A DNA stretch of 64,000 nt from contig NZ_LFMD02000007.1 in the NCBI RefSeq assembly GCF_015776785.2, forward strand, positions 707,547-771,546, in the 5' to 3' direction. The notes under the pieces are model-generated. The model did not search any database. It worked only from the letters and a program-made list of their open reading frames with translations, and was not told the origin of the DNA. Source of the DNA: Kitasatospora sp. SUK 42. Its GTDB lineage: Bacteria; Actinomycetota; Actinomycetes; Streptomycetales; Streptomycetaceae. Below, one piece after another: positions 8,863 to 16,481 of the stretch. How positions within the stretch are numbered: the first letter of the stretch is position 1; each line of letters starts with the position of its first letter. Made by a program: the position numbers and the translations under genes.

Positions 8863-8946
8863 GCCCGCGGGCCACGAGGACCTCGACGCGGCATCAGATC
8901 GGCCGCCGGATCGCCGGACCAGGCCGGATCGCCGGACCGGGCCGGA

Positions 8947-9384
8947 TCAGCCCGAAGAGGACCCGGAACAGGCGGACCCGGGCGGTGCACCGAGAGTCAG
9001 CCCGAGCACCTCGCGGTGCAGCGGCCGGGCCTGCTCGTAGCGCTCCCGGCCGGCCTCGGTCAGGGCGACCGTGACCCCCCGCCGATCGCTCTCGCACATC
9101 GCCCGGGTGACCAGCCCGCCCTTCTCCAGGCGGGCGATCAGCCGCGACAACGCGCTCTGACTCAGGTGGACGGTGGGCGCCAGCTCGCTCACCCGCAGCC
9201 CGAGGCGCCCCCCGGCCCGACACCCCTCCACCAGTCTCTCCAGCACCTCGAACTCGCTCATGCCCAGCCCGTATCTGTCGCCCAGCTCGCGGTCGAGCGC
9301 ACAGGAGGCAGCGGCATGGCGGGCCAGCAGCTCACGCCATTCCGCGACGAGGCCGGCCTCCGCCGGGGAGTCGAGTTCAGCCAC
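8947..9384 (-). CDS. MarR family transcriptional regulator
   Basis: Winged-helix regulator of 145 residues. The recognition region reads VHLSQSALSRLIARLEKGGLVTR and the wing CESDRRGVTVALTEAG, both typical of MarR. It is divergent from the MFS efflux gene at 9472, with 87 bases between the starts that hold the palindrome TGCATTGAATGCA (9438-9450). It probably represses the pump and itself until a ligand binds, as known for many MarR-efflux pairs; the ligand is not predictable. Confidence 0.88.
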   Translation of the reverse strand: MAELDSPAEAGLVAEWRELLARHAAASCALDRELGDRYGLGMSEFEVLERLVEGCRAGGRLGLRVSELAPTVHLSQSALSRLIARLEKGGLVTRAMCESDRRGVTVALTEAGRERYEQARPLHREVLGLTLGAPPGSACSGSSSG

Positions 9385-9437
9385 CCCGCCACCCTAGCAC
9401 GTGTTCGGTAAATTTATGCGTTCACATCTAATTCATT

Positions 9438-9450
9438 TGCATTGAATGCA
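9438..9450. promoter_or_regulatory. Putative MarR operator
   Basis: A perfect 13-bp palindrome, TGCATT-G-AATGCA, sits in the 87-bp AT-rich gap between the divergent marR and MFS genes, with further TGCATG half-sites to 9458. Size and position fit a MarR dimer site that would block both promoters. Confidence 0.55.
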
Positions 9451-9471
9451 TGTGCATGTACTGTCCTCCCC

Positions 9472-10986
9472 ATGACCACCGCGACCGCCACGTCACCCGA
9501 CGTCCCGTCAACCAGCGGGCTGAACTGGACACCCCGCCTCTGGGGCACCCTGATCGTGCTCTGCGCCGCCATGTTCCTGGACGCCCTGGACGTCTCGATG
9601 GTGGGCGTGGCCCTCCCCTCCATCGGCTCCGAGCTGAACCTCTCGACCTCCACCCTGCAGTGGGTGGTCTCCGGCTACGTGCTCGGCTACGGCGGCCTGC
9701 TGCTGCTCGGCGGGCGTGCCGCCGACCTGCTCGGCCGCCGCCGGGTCTTCCTCGTCGCCCTGGGCGTCTTCGCCGCCGCCTCGCTGGCCGGCGGCCTGGT
9801 CGACGACGGCGCCCTGCTGATCGCCGCCCGCTTCCTCAAGGGCGTGAGCGCCGCCTTCACCGCCCCGGCGGGCCTGTCCATCATCACCACGACCTTCGCC
9901 GAGGGCCCGGCCCGCAACCGCGCGCTGTCGATCTACACCACCTGCGGCGCCAGCGGGTTCTCGCTCGGCCTGGTGCTGAGCGGCCTGCTCACCTCGGTCG
10001 GCTGGCGCTGGACCTTCCTGATGCCCGTCCCGGTCGCGCTGCTCGCCCTGGTCGTCGCCGTCCGGCTGCTCCCCCGCCCCGTCGAGGAGCGCGCCAAGGG
10101 CGGCTACGACGTGCTCGGTGCGATCACCGGCACCGCGACCGTGCTGCTGCTGGTGTTCACCGTCACCGAGGCCCAGGGCGCCGGCTGGCTGAGCCTGCGC
10201 ACCCTCGGCTCGCTGGTCGTGGTCGCCGCGCTGGCCGCCGCCTTCCTCCTGGTCGAGAGCCGTACCGCCCACCCGCTGGTCCGGCTCGGCATCTTCCGCA
10301 ACGGCTCGGTCGCCCGGGCCAACCTGGTCGCCTTCGCGATGACCGGCGCGTACGGCGGCTTCCAGTTCGTCGTCACGCTCTACCTGCAGCACCTGCTCGG
10401 CTGGTCGGCCCTCCAGATGGCGCTCGGCCTGCTGCCGGCCGGCGCGTTCATCGCCCTCTCGGCGCCGTTCATGGGCCCGATCGTGGACCGCTTCGGCACC
10501 GGCCGGCTGCTGCCGATCGGGCTGCTGGCCCTGGTCGGAGCGTTCGCGCTGTTCCTCCGCCTGGACGAGCACAGCTCGTACGTGGGGCTGGTGCTGCCCT
10601 CGATGCTGCTGCTCGGCGTGGGCTTCGCGCTCGCCTTCCCCTCCGTGAACATCGCCGCCACCGACGGCGTGGACGACGAGGAGCAGGGCCTGGCCTCGGG
10701 CCTGGTGAACACCGCGATCCAGGTCGGCACCGCGGTGGTGCTGGCCGGGGCGACCGCGATGATCACCGCCGGCAGCGCGGGCGGCGACAGCCCGCAGGCG
10801 CAGCTGGACGGGTACCGCCCGGCGCTGCTCCTCGTCACGGCGGTCGCGCTGGTCGGTCTGGTCATCGCCGCGGTGGGCGCCCTGGTGGACCGGCGCCGGA
10901 ATTCAACTCCCCTGCACGTGCCGGATTATGATTATCCGCCTGCCGGGTCACCCACGACCCGGGCCGAAGTCCTGACCGAGCACTGA
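9472..10986 (+). CDS. MFS transporter, DHA2 (14-TMS, EmrB/QacA) family
   Basis: Proton-driven efflux protein of 504 residues in the plasma membrane with about 14 hydrophobic segments. Motif A appears as GGRAADLLGRRRVFL after TMS2, and a motif C-like GASGFSLGLVLSG in TMS5. The N-terminal cytoplasmic tail ends in the family-typical LCAAMFLDALDVSMV, with the DHA2 TMS1 aspartate. ATG 9472 is chosen; an in-frame TTG 10 codons upstream lies in the operator palindrome. The last 25 codons use GAT and TAT unusually often compared with the rest. Probably exports a drug-like compound under the divergent MarR. Confidence 0.92.
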   Translation: MTTATATSPDVPSTSGLNWTPRLWGTLIVLCAAMFLDALDVSMVGVALPSIGSELNLSTSTLQWVVSGYVLGYGGLLLLGGRAADLLGRRRVFLVALGVFAAASLAGGLVDDGALLIAARFLKGVSAAFTAPAGLSIITTTFAEGPARNRALSIYTTCGASGFSLGLVLSGLLTSVGWRWTFLMPVPVALLALVVAVRLLPRPVEERAKGGYDVLGAITGTATVLLLVFTVTEAQGAGWLSLRTLGSLVVVAALAAAFLLVESRTAHPLVRLGIFRNGSVARANLVAFAMTGAYGGFQFVVTLYLQHLLGWSALQMALGLLPAGAFIALSAPFMGPIVDRFGTGRLLPIGLLALVGAFALFLRLDEHSSYVGLVLPSMLLLGVGFALAFPSVNIAATDGVDDEEQGLASGLVNTAIQVGTAVVLAGATAMITAGSAGGDSPQAQLDGYRPALLLVTAVALVGLVIAAVGALVDRRRNSTPLHVPDYDYPPAGSPTTRAEVLTEH

Positions 10987-11034
10987 CCCGTGGCCTCCGC
11001 CCGCGGCCGACCCCTTGGCCGCCGGGCACTGGCG

Positions 11035-11069
11035 CCGGCTCCACCAAACCCCCGTGTTGGTGGAGCCGG
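11035..11069 (+). terminator. Terminator after the MFS gene
   Basis: A perfect 13-bp stem, CCGGCTCCACCAA (11035-11047) with TTGGTGGAGCCGG (11057-11069), and a 9-base loop, 49 bases past the MFS stop. No T tract follows, which is usual in this GC-rich group. It isolates the TetR gene as a separate transcription unit. Confidence 0.75.
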
Positions 11070-11146
11070 CCGTCTTCGTACCGGCCGCCCGGGCGGTGCC
11101 CGCCAGGGCACGGTTCCACGGCGCGGCCGCCGGCTCCGCAAGTATA

Positions 11147-11171
11147 TTGGCTCGGAGCCAACGAACGTTCG
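11147..11171. promoter_or_regulatory. Putative TetR operator
   Basis: Two abutting palindromes, TTGGCTC-G-GAGCCAA (11147-11161) and CGAACGTTCG (11162-11171), directly upstream of the tetR-type gene, whose ribosome site GGAG starts at 11171. The position next to the AT-rich GTATATT (11142-11148) suggests autoregulation. Confidence 0.55.
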
Positions 11172-11182
11172 GAGCAGACACG

Positions 11183-11821
11183 ATGGCACCTCGGGGGGAT
11201 TCGGTCAATGAGGAGATGCGGCAGCGCTCCCGCCGCCGCATCATGCGGGCCACCGTCGAACTCGTTGACCAGCGCGGTTACGCGGGCACCACGCTGACCG
11301 ACATCGCCGAACGGGCCGGACTCGCCCGCGGCCTGCTCTCGTACTACTTCGACGGCAAACGACGGCTGATGCAGTCCGCGACGCATCGGATGATGCACCA
11401 GGCACTGTCCGGCGCGCTGGCCGAGCTACCGCCGGACGCCTCCCCCGAGGCCCGGCTGGCCCGCGCGATCGACGCCGTCCTCGCACTGGCGATGGACCAC
11501 CCGCGGGTGATGCGCTCGCACCTGGCACTCATCCTCGACCCCGACACCGGCGCCTTCATCCAGGACCCGGAACAGCAGCAGCTCGGCGCGATCCTGCAGG
11601 GCCTGCTGCGCGACTGGGGCGCGCCGGACCCGGTCGGCGAGCACGCGGTGCTGCGCAGTGCGCTGATGGGCGGCTGCATCGGAGTGCTGCTGCCGGGCGC
11701 GGAGATCTCGCTGGCACCGATCCGGGCCGACCTGTTCCGCCGCTACGACCTCGCCTGGGAGCTGGGCCGCCCCCCGCAGCCGGTGCCGCCGGAACGCGAA
11801 CGGCCGCCGGCCCGCGGCTGA
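11183..11821 (+). CDS. TetR/AcrR family transcriptional regulator
   Basis: One-component regulator of 212 residues. The N-terminal helix-turn-helix covers about residues 15-60, with TTLTDIAERAGLARGLLSYYF as the signature segment (quoted in part: ERAGLARGLLSYYF). The C-terminal domain binds an unknown ligand. ATG 11183 has GGAG 8 bases upstream; longer in-frame starts run through the operator and are rejected. It stands alone between two terminators, so its target may be elsewhere or be only itself. The neighbouring MFS pump is a possible target but already has its own MarR. Confidence 0.87.
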   Translation: MAPRGDSVNEEMRQRSRRRIMRATVELVDQRGYAGTTLTDIAERAGLARGLLSYYFDGKRRLMQSATHRMMHQALSGALAELPPDASPEARLARAIDAVLALAMDHPRVMRSHLALILDPDTGAFIQDPEQQQLGAILQGLLRDWGAPDPVGEHAVLRSALMGGCIGVLLPGAEISLAPIRADLFRRYDLAWELGRPPQPVPPERERPPARG

Positions 11822-11939
11822 CGGCGGGCGAGCGGCCTGGCGGCATTCGATCGGGCAGTCGATCCGGCGTTCGGTCCGGCACGTGATCCGAGGTTCGATC
11901 CACTGCCGTTCGATCCGCTGCCGGACGTTCCACTACCGA

Positions 11940-11972
11940 GGGGCCTCGTGAGGGAGGGAGCTCACAGGCCCC
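11940..11972 (-). terminator. Terminator of the XRE regulator gene
   Basis: The inverted repeat GGGGCCT-c-GTGAG (11940-11952) pairs with CTCAC-AGGCCCC (11961-11972) around a purine-rich loop, just past the stop of the leftward XRE gene at 11986. The 110 bases to the left hold an irregular reiteration of TTCGATCC-like units but no gene. Confidence 0.65.
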
Positions 11973-11985
11973 GTCGGGCAGCGGT

Positions 11986-12852
11986 TCAGCGTTCCTTCAG
12001 GATCGACGCGAGCAGGTCGATCGTGCGCTCGGGCGTGAGACTGTCGACACAGAGCCGTTCCATGACCTGGATGTAGGCGTCGACGTCGTCCCGCTTGTCC
12101 AGGTAGAGCGCGCTGGTGAGCTGCTCCAGGTAGACCACGTCCGCGAGGTCCTGCTCCGGGAAGCGCAGGATCGTGAACGCCCCGGACTCCCCCGCGTGCG
12201 CGCCGAAGCGGAACGGCATGACCTGGATGACCACGTTGGCCTGCTCGGCGACGTCGATCAGGTACTGAACCTGGCCGCGCATCACCTTGGGCCCGCCGAC
12301 CGGCCGGCGCAGCGCGGCCTCGTCGATCACGGCCCACAGCCTGGGGCTGTTGCCCTCGGTCAGCAGCTTCTGGCGGCGCAGGCGGAGGCTGACCCGCCGC
12401 TCGACCTCCTCCTCGCTGATGACCGGCCGACTCTGGCCGAAAACCGCCCGTGCGTACTCCTCGGACTGCAGTAGTCCTGGGATGAACTGCACTTCATACG
12501 TACGGATCAGCTGTGCGGCCTCCTCCAAGCCGACATAGGTCTGGAACCAGCCCGGCAGCACGTCGTTGAAGCTGTGCCACCAGCCGGACTTGTTGGCCTC
12601 GCGGACCAGCCCGAGCAGGGCCTCCCGCTCCAGGCCGTCATCCACGCCGTACAGGCTGAGGAGGTCGGCGACGTCGCGCTCCTTGAAGCTGACGCGGCCG
12701 AGCTCCATGCGACTGATCTTGGATTCCGAGGCGCGGATCGCGTAGCCCGCATCCTCCCGGGTGATGCCGCGCGTCTCGCGCAGGCGTCGCAGCTGCGAGC
12801 CGAGGAGGATCCGGCGGACCATCGAGCCGCCGCCCGGCTGAACTGTGGTCAT
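11986..12852 (-). CDS. XRE helix-turn-helix regulator with DUF5753 domain (WhiJ-like)
   Basis: A 288-residue cytoplasmic regulator with an N-terminal XRE helix-turn-helix (about 14-70, including LRRLRETRGITREDAGYAI and SESKISRMELGR) and a C-terminal DUF5753 domain (about 95-285) with the usual GLLQSEEYARAV and VIQVMPF blocks. ATG 12852 has GGAGG 10 bases upstream. Such proteins are encoded with an anti-sigma-type ATPase and a DUF397 protein in streptomycetes (whiJ and abaA-like loci) and affect development and antibiotic onset. Here all three are present: the ATPase is divergent at 13271 and the DUF397 gene follows at 14347. It probably binds the palindromes in the divergent gap. Confidence 0.9.
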   Translation of the reverse strand: MTTVQPGGGSMVRRILLGSQLRRLRETRGITREDAGYAIRASESKISRMELGRVSFKERDVADLLSLYGVDDGLEREALLGLVREANKSGWWHSFNDVLPGWFQTYVGLEEAAQLIRTYEVQFIPGLLQSEEYARAVFGQSRPVISEEEVERRVSLRLRRQKLLTEGNSPRLWAVIDEAALRRPVGGPKVMRGQVQYLIDVAEQANVVIQVMPFRFGAHAGESGAFTILRFPEQDLADVVYLEQLTSALYLDKRDDVDAYIQVMERLCVDSLTPERTIDLLASILKER

Positions 12853-12963
12853 GCGGTCGAAACCTCCACCTAGGGCAAACAGCGCACAGTCTGCCATCAG
12901 TTGAGCGCTCACGGTGCCGATACTGACGGATGTTCCTATCAGTTCTGCACTCCGCACACCAGG

Positions 12964-13064
12964 ATGCACGTGCATCCGGCGCTTGCATATGCCAATAGTG
13001 CGACTGCACGTGAATCGACTCTTGCATCTGCAGTGAGCGCACACCACCATGGTGCACGTGCACC
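12964..13064. promoter_or_regulatory. Palindrome cluster between XRE and ATPase genes
   Basis: The gap holds ATGCACGTGCAT (12964-12975, perfect), GCATATGC (12985-12992), TGCACGTGAA (13005-13014) and GGTGCACGTGCACC (13051-13064, perfect). The same core recurs upstream of the DUF397 gene at 14471. Such spacing and repetition suggest an operator for the locus regulator, the WhiJ-like protein being the first candidate. Confidence 0.6.
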
Positions 13065-13270
13065 TGCACATCCCTGGCAATCCCGCGGGCTCCGCGTCGA
13101 CCCCACGCGCGACTCCGTGCACCGACCCGGCGGCGTCCCCCGCGCCATCGGGCGTTCGAGTGCGCGCGCGCCTGGTCGAGGGGGCGGCCGAGCGGCCGAG
13201 CGAGTCGGAGGTGACCGGCATGACCCCGGCGGGTCCAGCCGTGTCCGCCCCCTTATGGGAGGAGCTCTTC

Positions 13271-13864
13271 ATGAGCACCGGTACGGCTTTGGCGGTTGAC
13301 CCCCATGTGGTCACCTGTACGCTCGCTCCCCGCTTCGAGGCCGTCAGAACCGCACGCGACTTCGCCCGGACCGCTCTTCAGCGCTGGGGCCTGATCGAGC
13401 TGTTCGACGACGTCGCGCTGGTGGCCTCGGAACTGGTGACCAACGCGCTCCGGCATGCGATCGGCGCACGGCCCGACCCGTCGGGCGGCGCCCAGGGCGA
13501 GTACGACTTTCCCACGCGACCGGTCGCGGACGGCCGGCTGCCGATCCGAATAAGCCTGGTGCACCGCGCACCCCAGGTGGTCTGCGCGGTGAGCGATCCC
13601 AGCAGCGTCGGCCCGGTCGCCCGGGAGGCGGACTTCGTCGCCGAGTCCGGCCGCGGACTGCACCTGGTGGAGTCGTTCAGCCGCTCCTGGGGCTGGCACC
13701 CGCTGGGCAGCGGCAAGGTGGTCTGGGCCATGTTCGAGGCGGAGCCGGTCATCGGCGGCGGGCTCGACGGACACACCGGCCCGGACGGACGCGTCGGCCT
13801 CGACGGGCACGGCGAGTTCGGAGGACACCCCGAAATCGGTGGACGGCACCGGCGCTCGGCCTAG
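13271..13864 (+). CDS. ATP-binding protein, SpoIIAB/RsbW-like HATPase
   Basis: GHKL-fold ATPase of 197 residues, of the short anti-sigma-factor-like kind abundant in streptomycetes. The N box is ELVTNALRHA (about 48-57) and the G box ESGRGLHLVESFSRSWGW, followed by KVVWAMF. The last 35 residues are a Gly/His/Asp-rich tail (GLDGHTGPDGRVGLDGHGEF) absent from most relatives. ATG 13271 is preceded by GGGAGGAG, a strong site; upstream in-frame ATGs at 13220 and 13049 lack one. Companion of the divergent WhiJ-like regulator and the DUF397 gene; probably binds one of them or a sigma factor rather than phosphorylating a metabolite. Confidence 0.87.
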   Translation: MSTGTALAVDPHVVTCTLAPRFEAVRTARDFARTALQRWGLIELFDDVALVASELVTNALRHAIGARPDPSGGAQGEYDFPTRPVADGRLPIRISLVHRAPQVVCAVSDPSSVGPVAREADFVAESGRGLHLVESFSRSWGWHPLGSGKVVWAMFEAEPVIGGGLDGHTGPDGRVGLDGHGEFGGHPEIGGRHRRSA

Positions 13865-14027
13865 CGTCGCACGGCGCGCGGCCGGCCGGCCGAGGGACGA
13901 CCCGGGAGGACCACGCCCCGAGCTCTCCGGCCAGGCCCGTACGGAGCCCCGAAGCCGCCCGGGGCACCCCCTCAGGCTCCGCCGTACGGCCCGTCACGGG
14001 GTCGGCTAGGAGTGGGGGCAAAGACAA

Positions 14028-14058
14028 AGGCCGTCGTGGTGTCAGCACCCACGACGGC
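14028..14058 (-). terminator. Intrinsic terminator of the DUF397 gene
   Basis: Perfect 11-bp stem GGCCGTCGTGG (14028-14038) with CCACGACGGCC (14048-14058), and on the minus strand the run TTTGTCTTTG follows, giving a textbook stem plus T-rich tail 25 bases past the DUF397 stop. Confidence 0.85.
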
Positions 14059-14083
14059 CCCCCGATGGTGGAGCGGCGGCCGG

Positions 14084-14347
14084 TCAGACCGCCAGGTGGT
14101 CGAACTCCCCGTCCTTGGCCCCCAGGAGCAGGGCGGCGATCTCGGCCCGGGTGTAGATGAGCGCCGGACCGTCCGGGAAGCGCGAGTTGCGCATCGCGAC
14201 GTCGCCGCCCGGGAGGGCCGCGAACTCGACGCAGTTGCCCTGGGAGTTGCTGTGCAGGCTCTTCTGCCAGACCACCCCCTTGAGGTCGGCGGCGGCCATC
14301 CCGTTGTAGGTGTGGTTGGAGCCGTGCGTGTCCTGCGAGTCGTGCAT
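14084..14347 (-). CDS. DUF397 domain protein
   Basis: Small acidic protein of 87 residues with the family pattern VVWQKSLHSNSQGNCVEFA ... VAMRNSRFPDGPALIYTRAEIAALL (given here in part as NCVEFA, MRNSRFPDGP and YTRAEIAALL). DUF397 proteins are partners of WhiJ-type XRE regulators and may act as small toxins or anti-regulators held by them; this is known only in outline. ATG 14347 follows a GGGAGACTTCT-like purine run. Own terminator downstream and a shared TGCACGTGCA palindrome upstream tie it to the XRE/ATPase pair. Confidence 0.9.
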   Translation of the reverse strand: MHDSQDTHGSNHTYNGMAAADLKGVVWQKSLHSNSQGNCVEFAALPGGDVAMRNSRFPDGPALIYTRAEIAALLLGAKDGEFDHLAV

Positions 14348-14470
14348 AGAAGTCTCCCGAAGAGCTCCGGAGTTGTCGTCCAGCGCGGCGCCCCGGCACC
14401 TGCCGAACGAACGGACCGGCCCCGTACCGGTCCGGCAAACAACGCCTCACTTGACGCGATGATAGCCGCA

Positions 14471-14506
14471 GTGCACGTGCATCAGCACGGGACATTGCAG
14501 GTGCAC
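14471..14506. promoter_or_regulatory. TGCACGTGCA palindromes upstream of the DUF397 gene
   Basis: GTGCACGTGCAT (14471-14482) and TGCAGGTGCAC (14496-14506) lie 124-159 bases upstream of the DUF397 start and repeat the core seen in the XRE/ATPase gap. The remaining sequence up to 14907 (about 400 bases) shows no gene that I can support. Confidence 0.55.
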
Positions 14507-14907
14507 GAGGCCTTCCACCAGCCGCCTCGAACTCTTCACGGACCCTTCCCCTGACGGTACGTAAACGGACATAGCCCATGGAATCGACGATTCGTCGATA
14601 ACCGGCCGTGAGCAGCCCCCCGCTGAATGTTGATCTTCGAGTGCCGGGAGTCGCACCACCGTGACCCTCCGTCAGGCCGCCCTCCGGCTGTGAGACATCT
14701 CACGCGCCACAGGTGCAACGCGACACCCCACGGGACACGTCCGGGCAACCGACGGCGGTCACGCGGGGGTTGGGCGAGGAATGTCCGGATTGTAGGCAAA
14801 CCTGCCGGACCGGAGCGGTCGACACACCACCTCGGCACCTCGACCACCCGAAACCCGCATGGCAGCCGACTGCAGGCCTGACGGGGCGATGTCCTACGAT
14901 CTCCGGC

Positions 14908-15858
14908 ATGAGCACCGCAGCCATCCCGGGCGCGCCACTGCCCGTTCGCACCCCAGGCTCCCGTGCGCGGGGGCGCCACCGCCGCCCCGAGCGCCCCGAG
15001 ATCCCGGCCGGCTCCCCGGCCCTGGTGCTCGCCGTGCCCGCGACCGCGGGGCCCGAGTCCCGTTCGGTCGTCGAGGAGCTGCTCTCGATCGTCCGCAGCG
15101 AGCACCACGGCGTCCAGGCCGCGGTCGGCTACCTCCCGGCTGACGGTTCCGAGGGCGAGGGCGGCGAGGACCGCACCGTCGCCGAGCTCCTGGCCCTGGC
15201 CGCCGAGGCCGGGCTGCCGGCGCCCGTCGTGGTACCGCTGGTGCCCGGCCCGCACGACTTCCTGACCGGGCTTCACGCCCTGGGCGCGGAGTACGGCGCG
15301 ACCGTCACCGATGTGCTGGGTCCGCACCCGCTGCTGGCCGAGGCGGTGCACGTGCGCCTGTCCGAGGCCGGGCTGGCCCGGGCCGACCGGGCCCGACTGT
15401 TCGCCATCGCGACCGCCGCGGACGGCGTGGTGCTGACCACCGCCGGCGGCGAGGACGCGGCCGCCGCGGCCGGCGTCACCGGCGTGCTGCTGGCCGCCCG
15501 TCTGGCCGTCCCGGTCGTCGCCGCGTCGCTCGACGTGCCCGGCTCGGTGGCCGCCGCCGTCAACCACCTCAAGGACACCGGCTCCCAGCGCCCCGCGCTG
15601 GCCCCGCTGGTGATCGGGCCGGAGGCCGACTCGGAGCTGCTCGCCACGGCCGCCGAGGAGACCGGCTGCCCGTCGGCGGCGCCGCTGGGCGCGTACCCGA
15701 CCGTCGGCCAGCTGATCGCCTCCGCCTACCTGGCCGCGCTGCCGGCGCCGTCGCCGGAGGACCTGGCCCGCGCCGAGGCGGAGGCCGCGGCCGCCGCCGG
15801 GGCCGAGGAGGGCTCCCGCGGGGCCCATGCGGCCACCGAGGGTGCCGCCGGGCTGTAG
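14908..15858 (+). CDS. CbiX-like (sirohydrochlorin chelatase fold) protein, likely non-catalytic
   Basis: A 316-residue protein with the two-repeat CbiX/SirB fold: PALVLAVPAT at the N-terminal strand, a middle PLVPGPHDFL and a second half AIATAADGVVLTTAGGED with ARLAVPVVAASL. True chelatases have a His in an HG motif right after the first strand; here that position reads VPATAG, so iron or cobalt insertion is doubtful. The C-terminal tail is Ala/Glu-rich. ATG 14908 lies about 8 bases after TACGAT (14894-14899), so the mRNA is probably leaderless. Monocistronic, ended by the hairpin at 15890. Annotated in relatives as a chelatase, but I regard the role as unknown. Confidence 0.75.
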   Translation: MSTAAIPGAPLPVRTPGSRARGRHRRPERPEIPAGSPALVLAVPATAGPESRSVVEELLSIVRSEHHGVQAAVGYLPADGSEGEGGEDRTVAELLALAAEAGLPAPVVVPLVPGPHDFLTGLHALGAEYGATVTDVLGPHPLLAEAVHVRLSEAGLARADRARLFAIATAADGVVLTTAGGEDAAAAAGVTGVLLAARLAVPVVAASLDVPGSVAAAVNHLKDTGSQRPALAPLVIGPEADSELLATAAEETGCPSAAPLGAYPTVGQLIASAYLAALPAPSPEDLARAEAEAAAAAGAEEGSRGAHAATEGAAGL

Positions 15859-15889
15859 GGACGGACCGCGCCGCCTGCCGACGCTCACC

Positions 15890-15923
15890 GAAGGGCCGGG
15901 AACGACTTCGTTCCCGGCCCTTC
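15890..15923 (+). terminator. Terminator after the CbiX-like gene
   Basis: Perfect 13-bp stem GAAGGGCCGGGAA (15890-15902) and TTCCCGGCCCTTC (15911-15923) with an 8-base loop, 31 bases past the stop. Between here and the riboswitch lie about 270 AT-richer bases without a gene. Confidence 0.85.
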
Positions 15924-16172
15924 GGCTTGACCCGTACAGGAGTTACGGGAGTTAAGAACCCAATGCGCGCAATGTCCGTTCTGGTGTGATTTGTCAATGA
16001 GCAGCCCGCGCATTGTCCGGCGCGCGATTCACCATTGCCCCCCCTGTTTTCACGGGTGCGCCCTGCCGCACTCCAACACTCCGTCACGCCACTCCTGAAG
16101 CGGAGCCAGTTGTGGGAATCCGCCGCCACATTGCCGGAAAACGATCATTTTCGATCATGAAGCATGGGCTAT

Positions 16173-16206
16173 TTGACACTTCTCTCTAAACCGTGATGTA
16201 CATCAC
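16173..16206 (+). promoter_or_regulatory. Promoter region with Crp-like palindrome upstream of the rpf-type gene
   Basis: GTGATGTACATCAC (16193-16206) is a perfect 14-bp palindrome of the GTG-N8-CAC type bound by the streptomycete Crp. A TTGACA (16173-16178) lies just upstream, and a second possible promoter, TTGCAG then TTAACG, lies at about 16213-16241. Crp control of rpfA is established in Streptomyces coelicolor; application here is inference from the motif. Confidence 0.6.
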
Positions 16207-16284
16207 AGGTATTTGCAGTTTGAAGTTGAGTCTGCTTAACGTGCTCCCCGTTCGTGACCACACGAACCCAGTTCATCCGCGACG

Positions 16285-16465
16285 CCGAGTCCTGCCGTCG
16301 GATGTCCTGGCAGCGCGAAAACGCACCACGGCAGGAGCGGGGGACCCACAGGTAAGTCGCCCCGGACCGTTCCTCGGAACGGCCCAGGGCTAGGGGTGAA
16401 GCCGCGCCCACAGCGCGGCCGGGCAACTCCAGCCCGAATCCGACAGCTCACCTCGCAGGCGTGGG
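16285..16465 (+). ncRNA. ydaO/yuaA-type cyclic di-AMP riboswitch
   Basis: The 5' leader of the cell-wall enzyme gene shows the landmarks of the actinobacterial ydaO motif in order: CCGAGTCCTGCCG (16286-16298), CGGGGGACCCA, GGTAAGTCGCC, AGGGGTGAAGCC, GGGCAACTCCAGCCCGAA and CCGACAGCTCACCTCGCAGG. It ends a few bases before the ribosome site. In streptomycetes this riboswitch lies in front of rpf-type genes, and c-di-AMP binding lowers expression. Boundaries are approximate. Confidence 0.85.
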
Positions 16466-16481
16466 AGAGGACTCCGTCTTC

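Noticed and set aside
11850..11930. Reiterated TTCGATCC units as a regulatory array
   Set aside because: Spacing is irregular and units are degenerate; probably drift in a region between two terminators.
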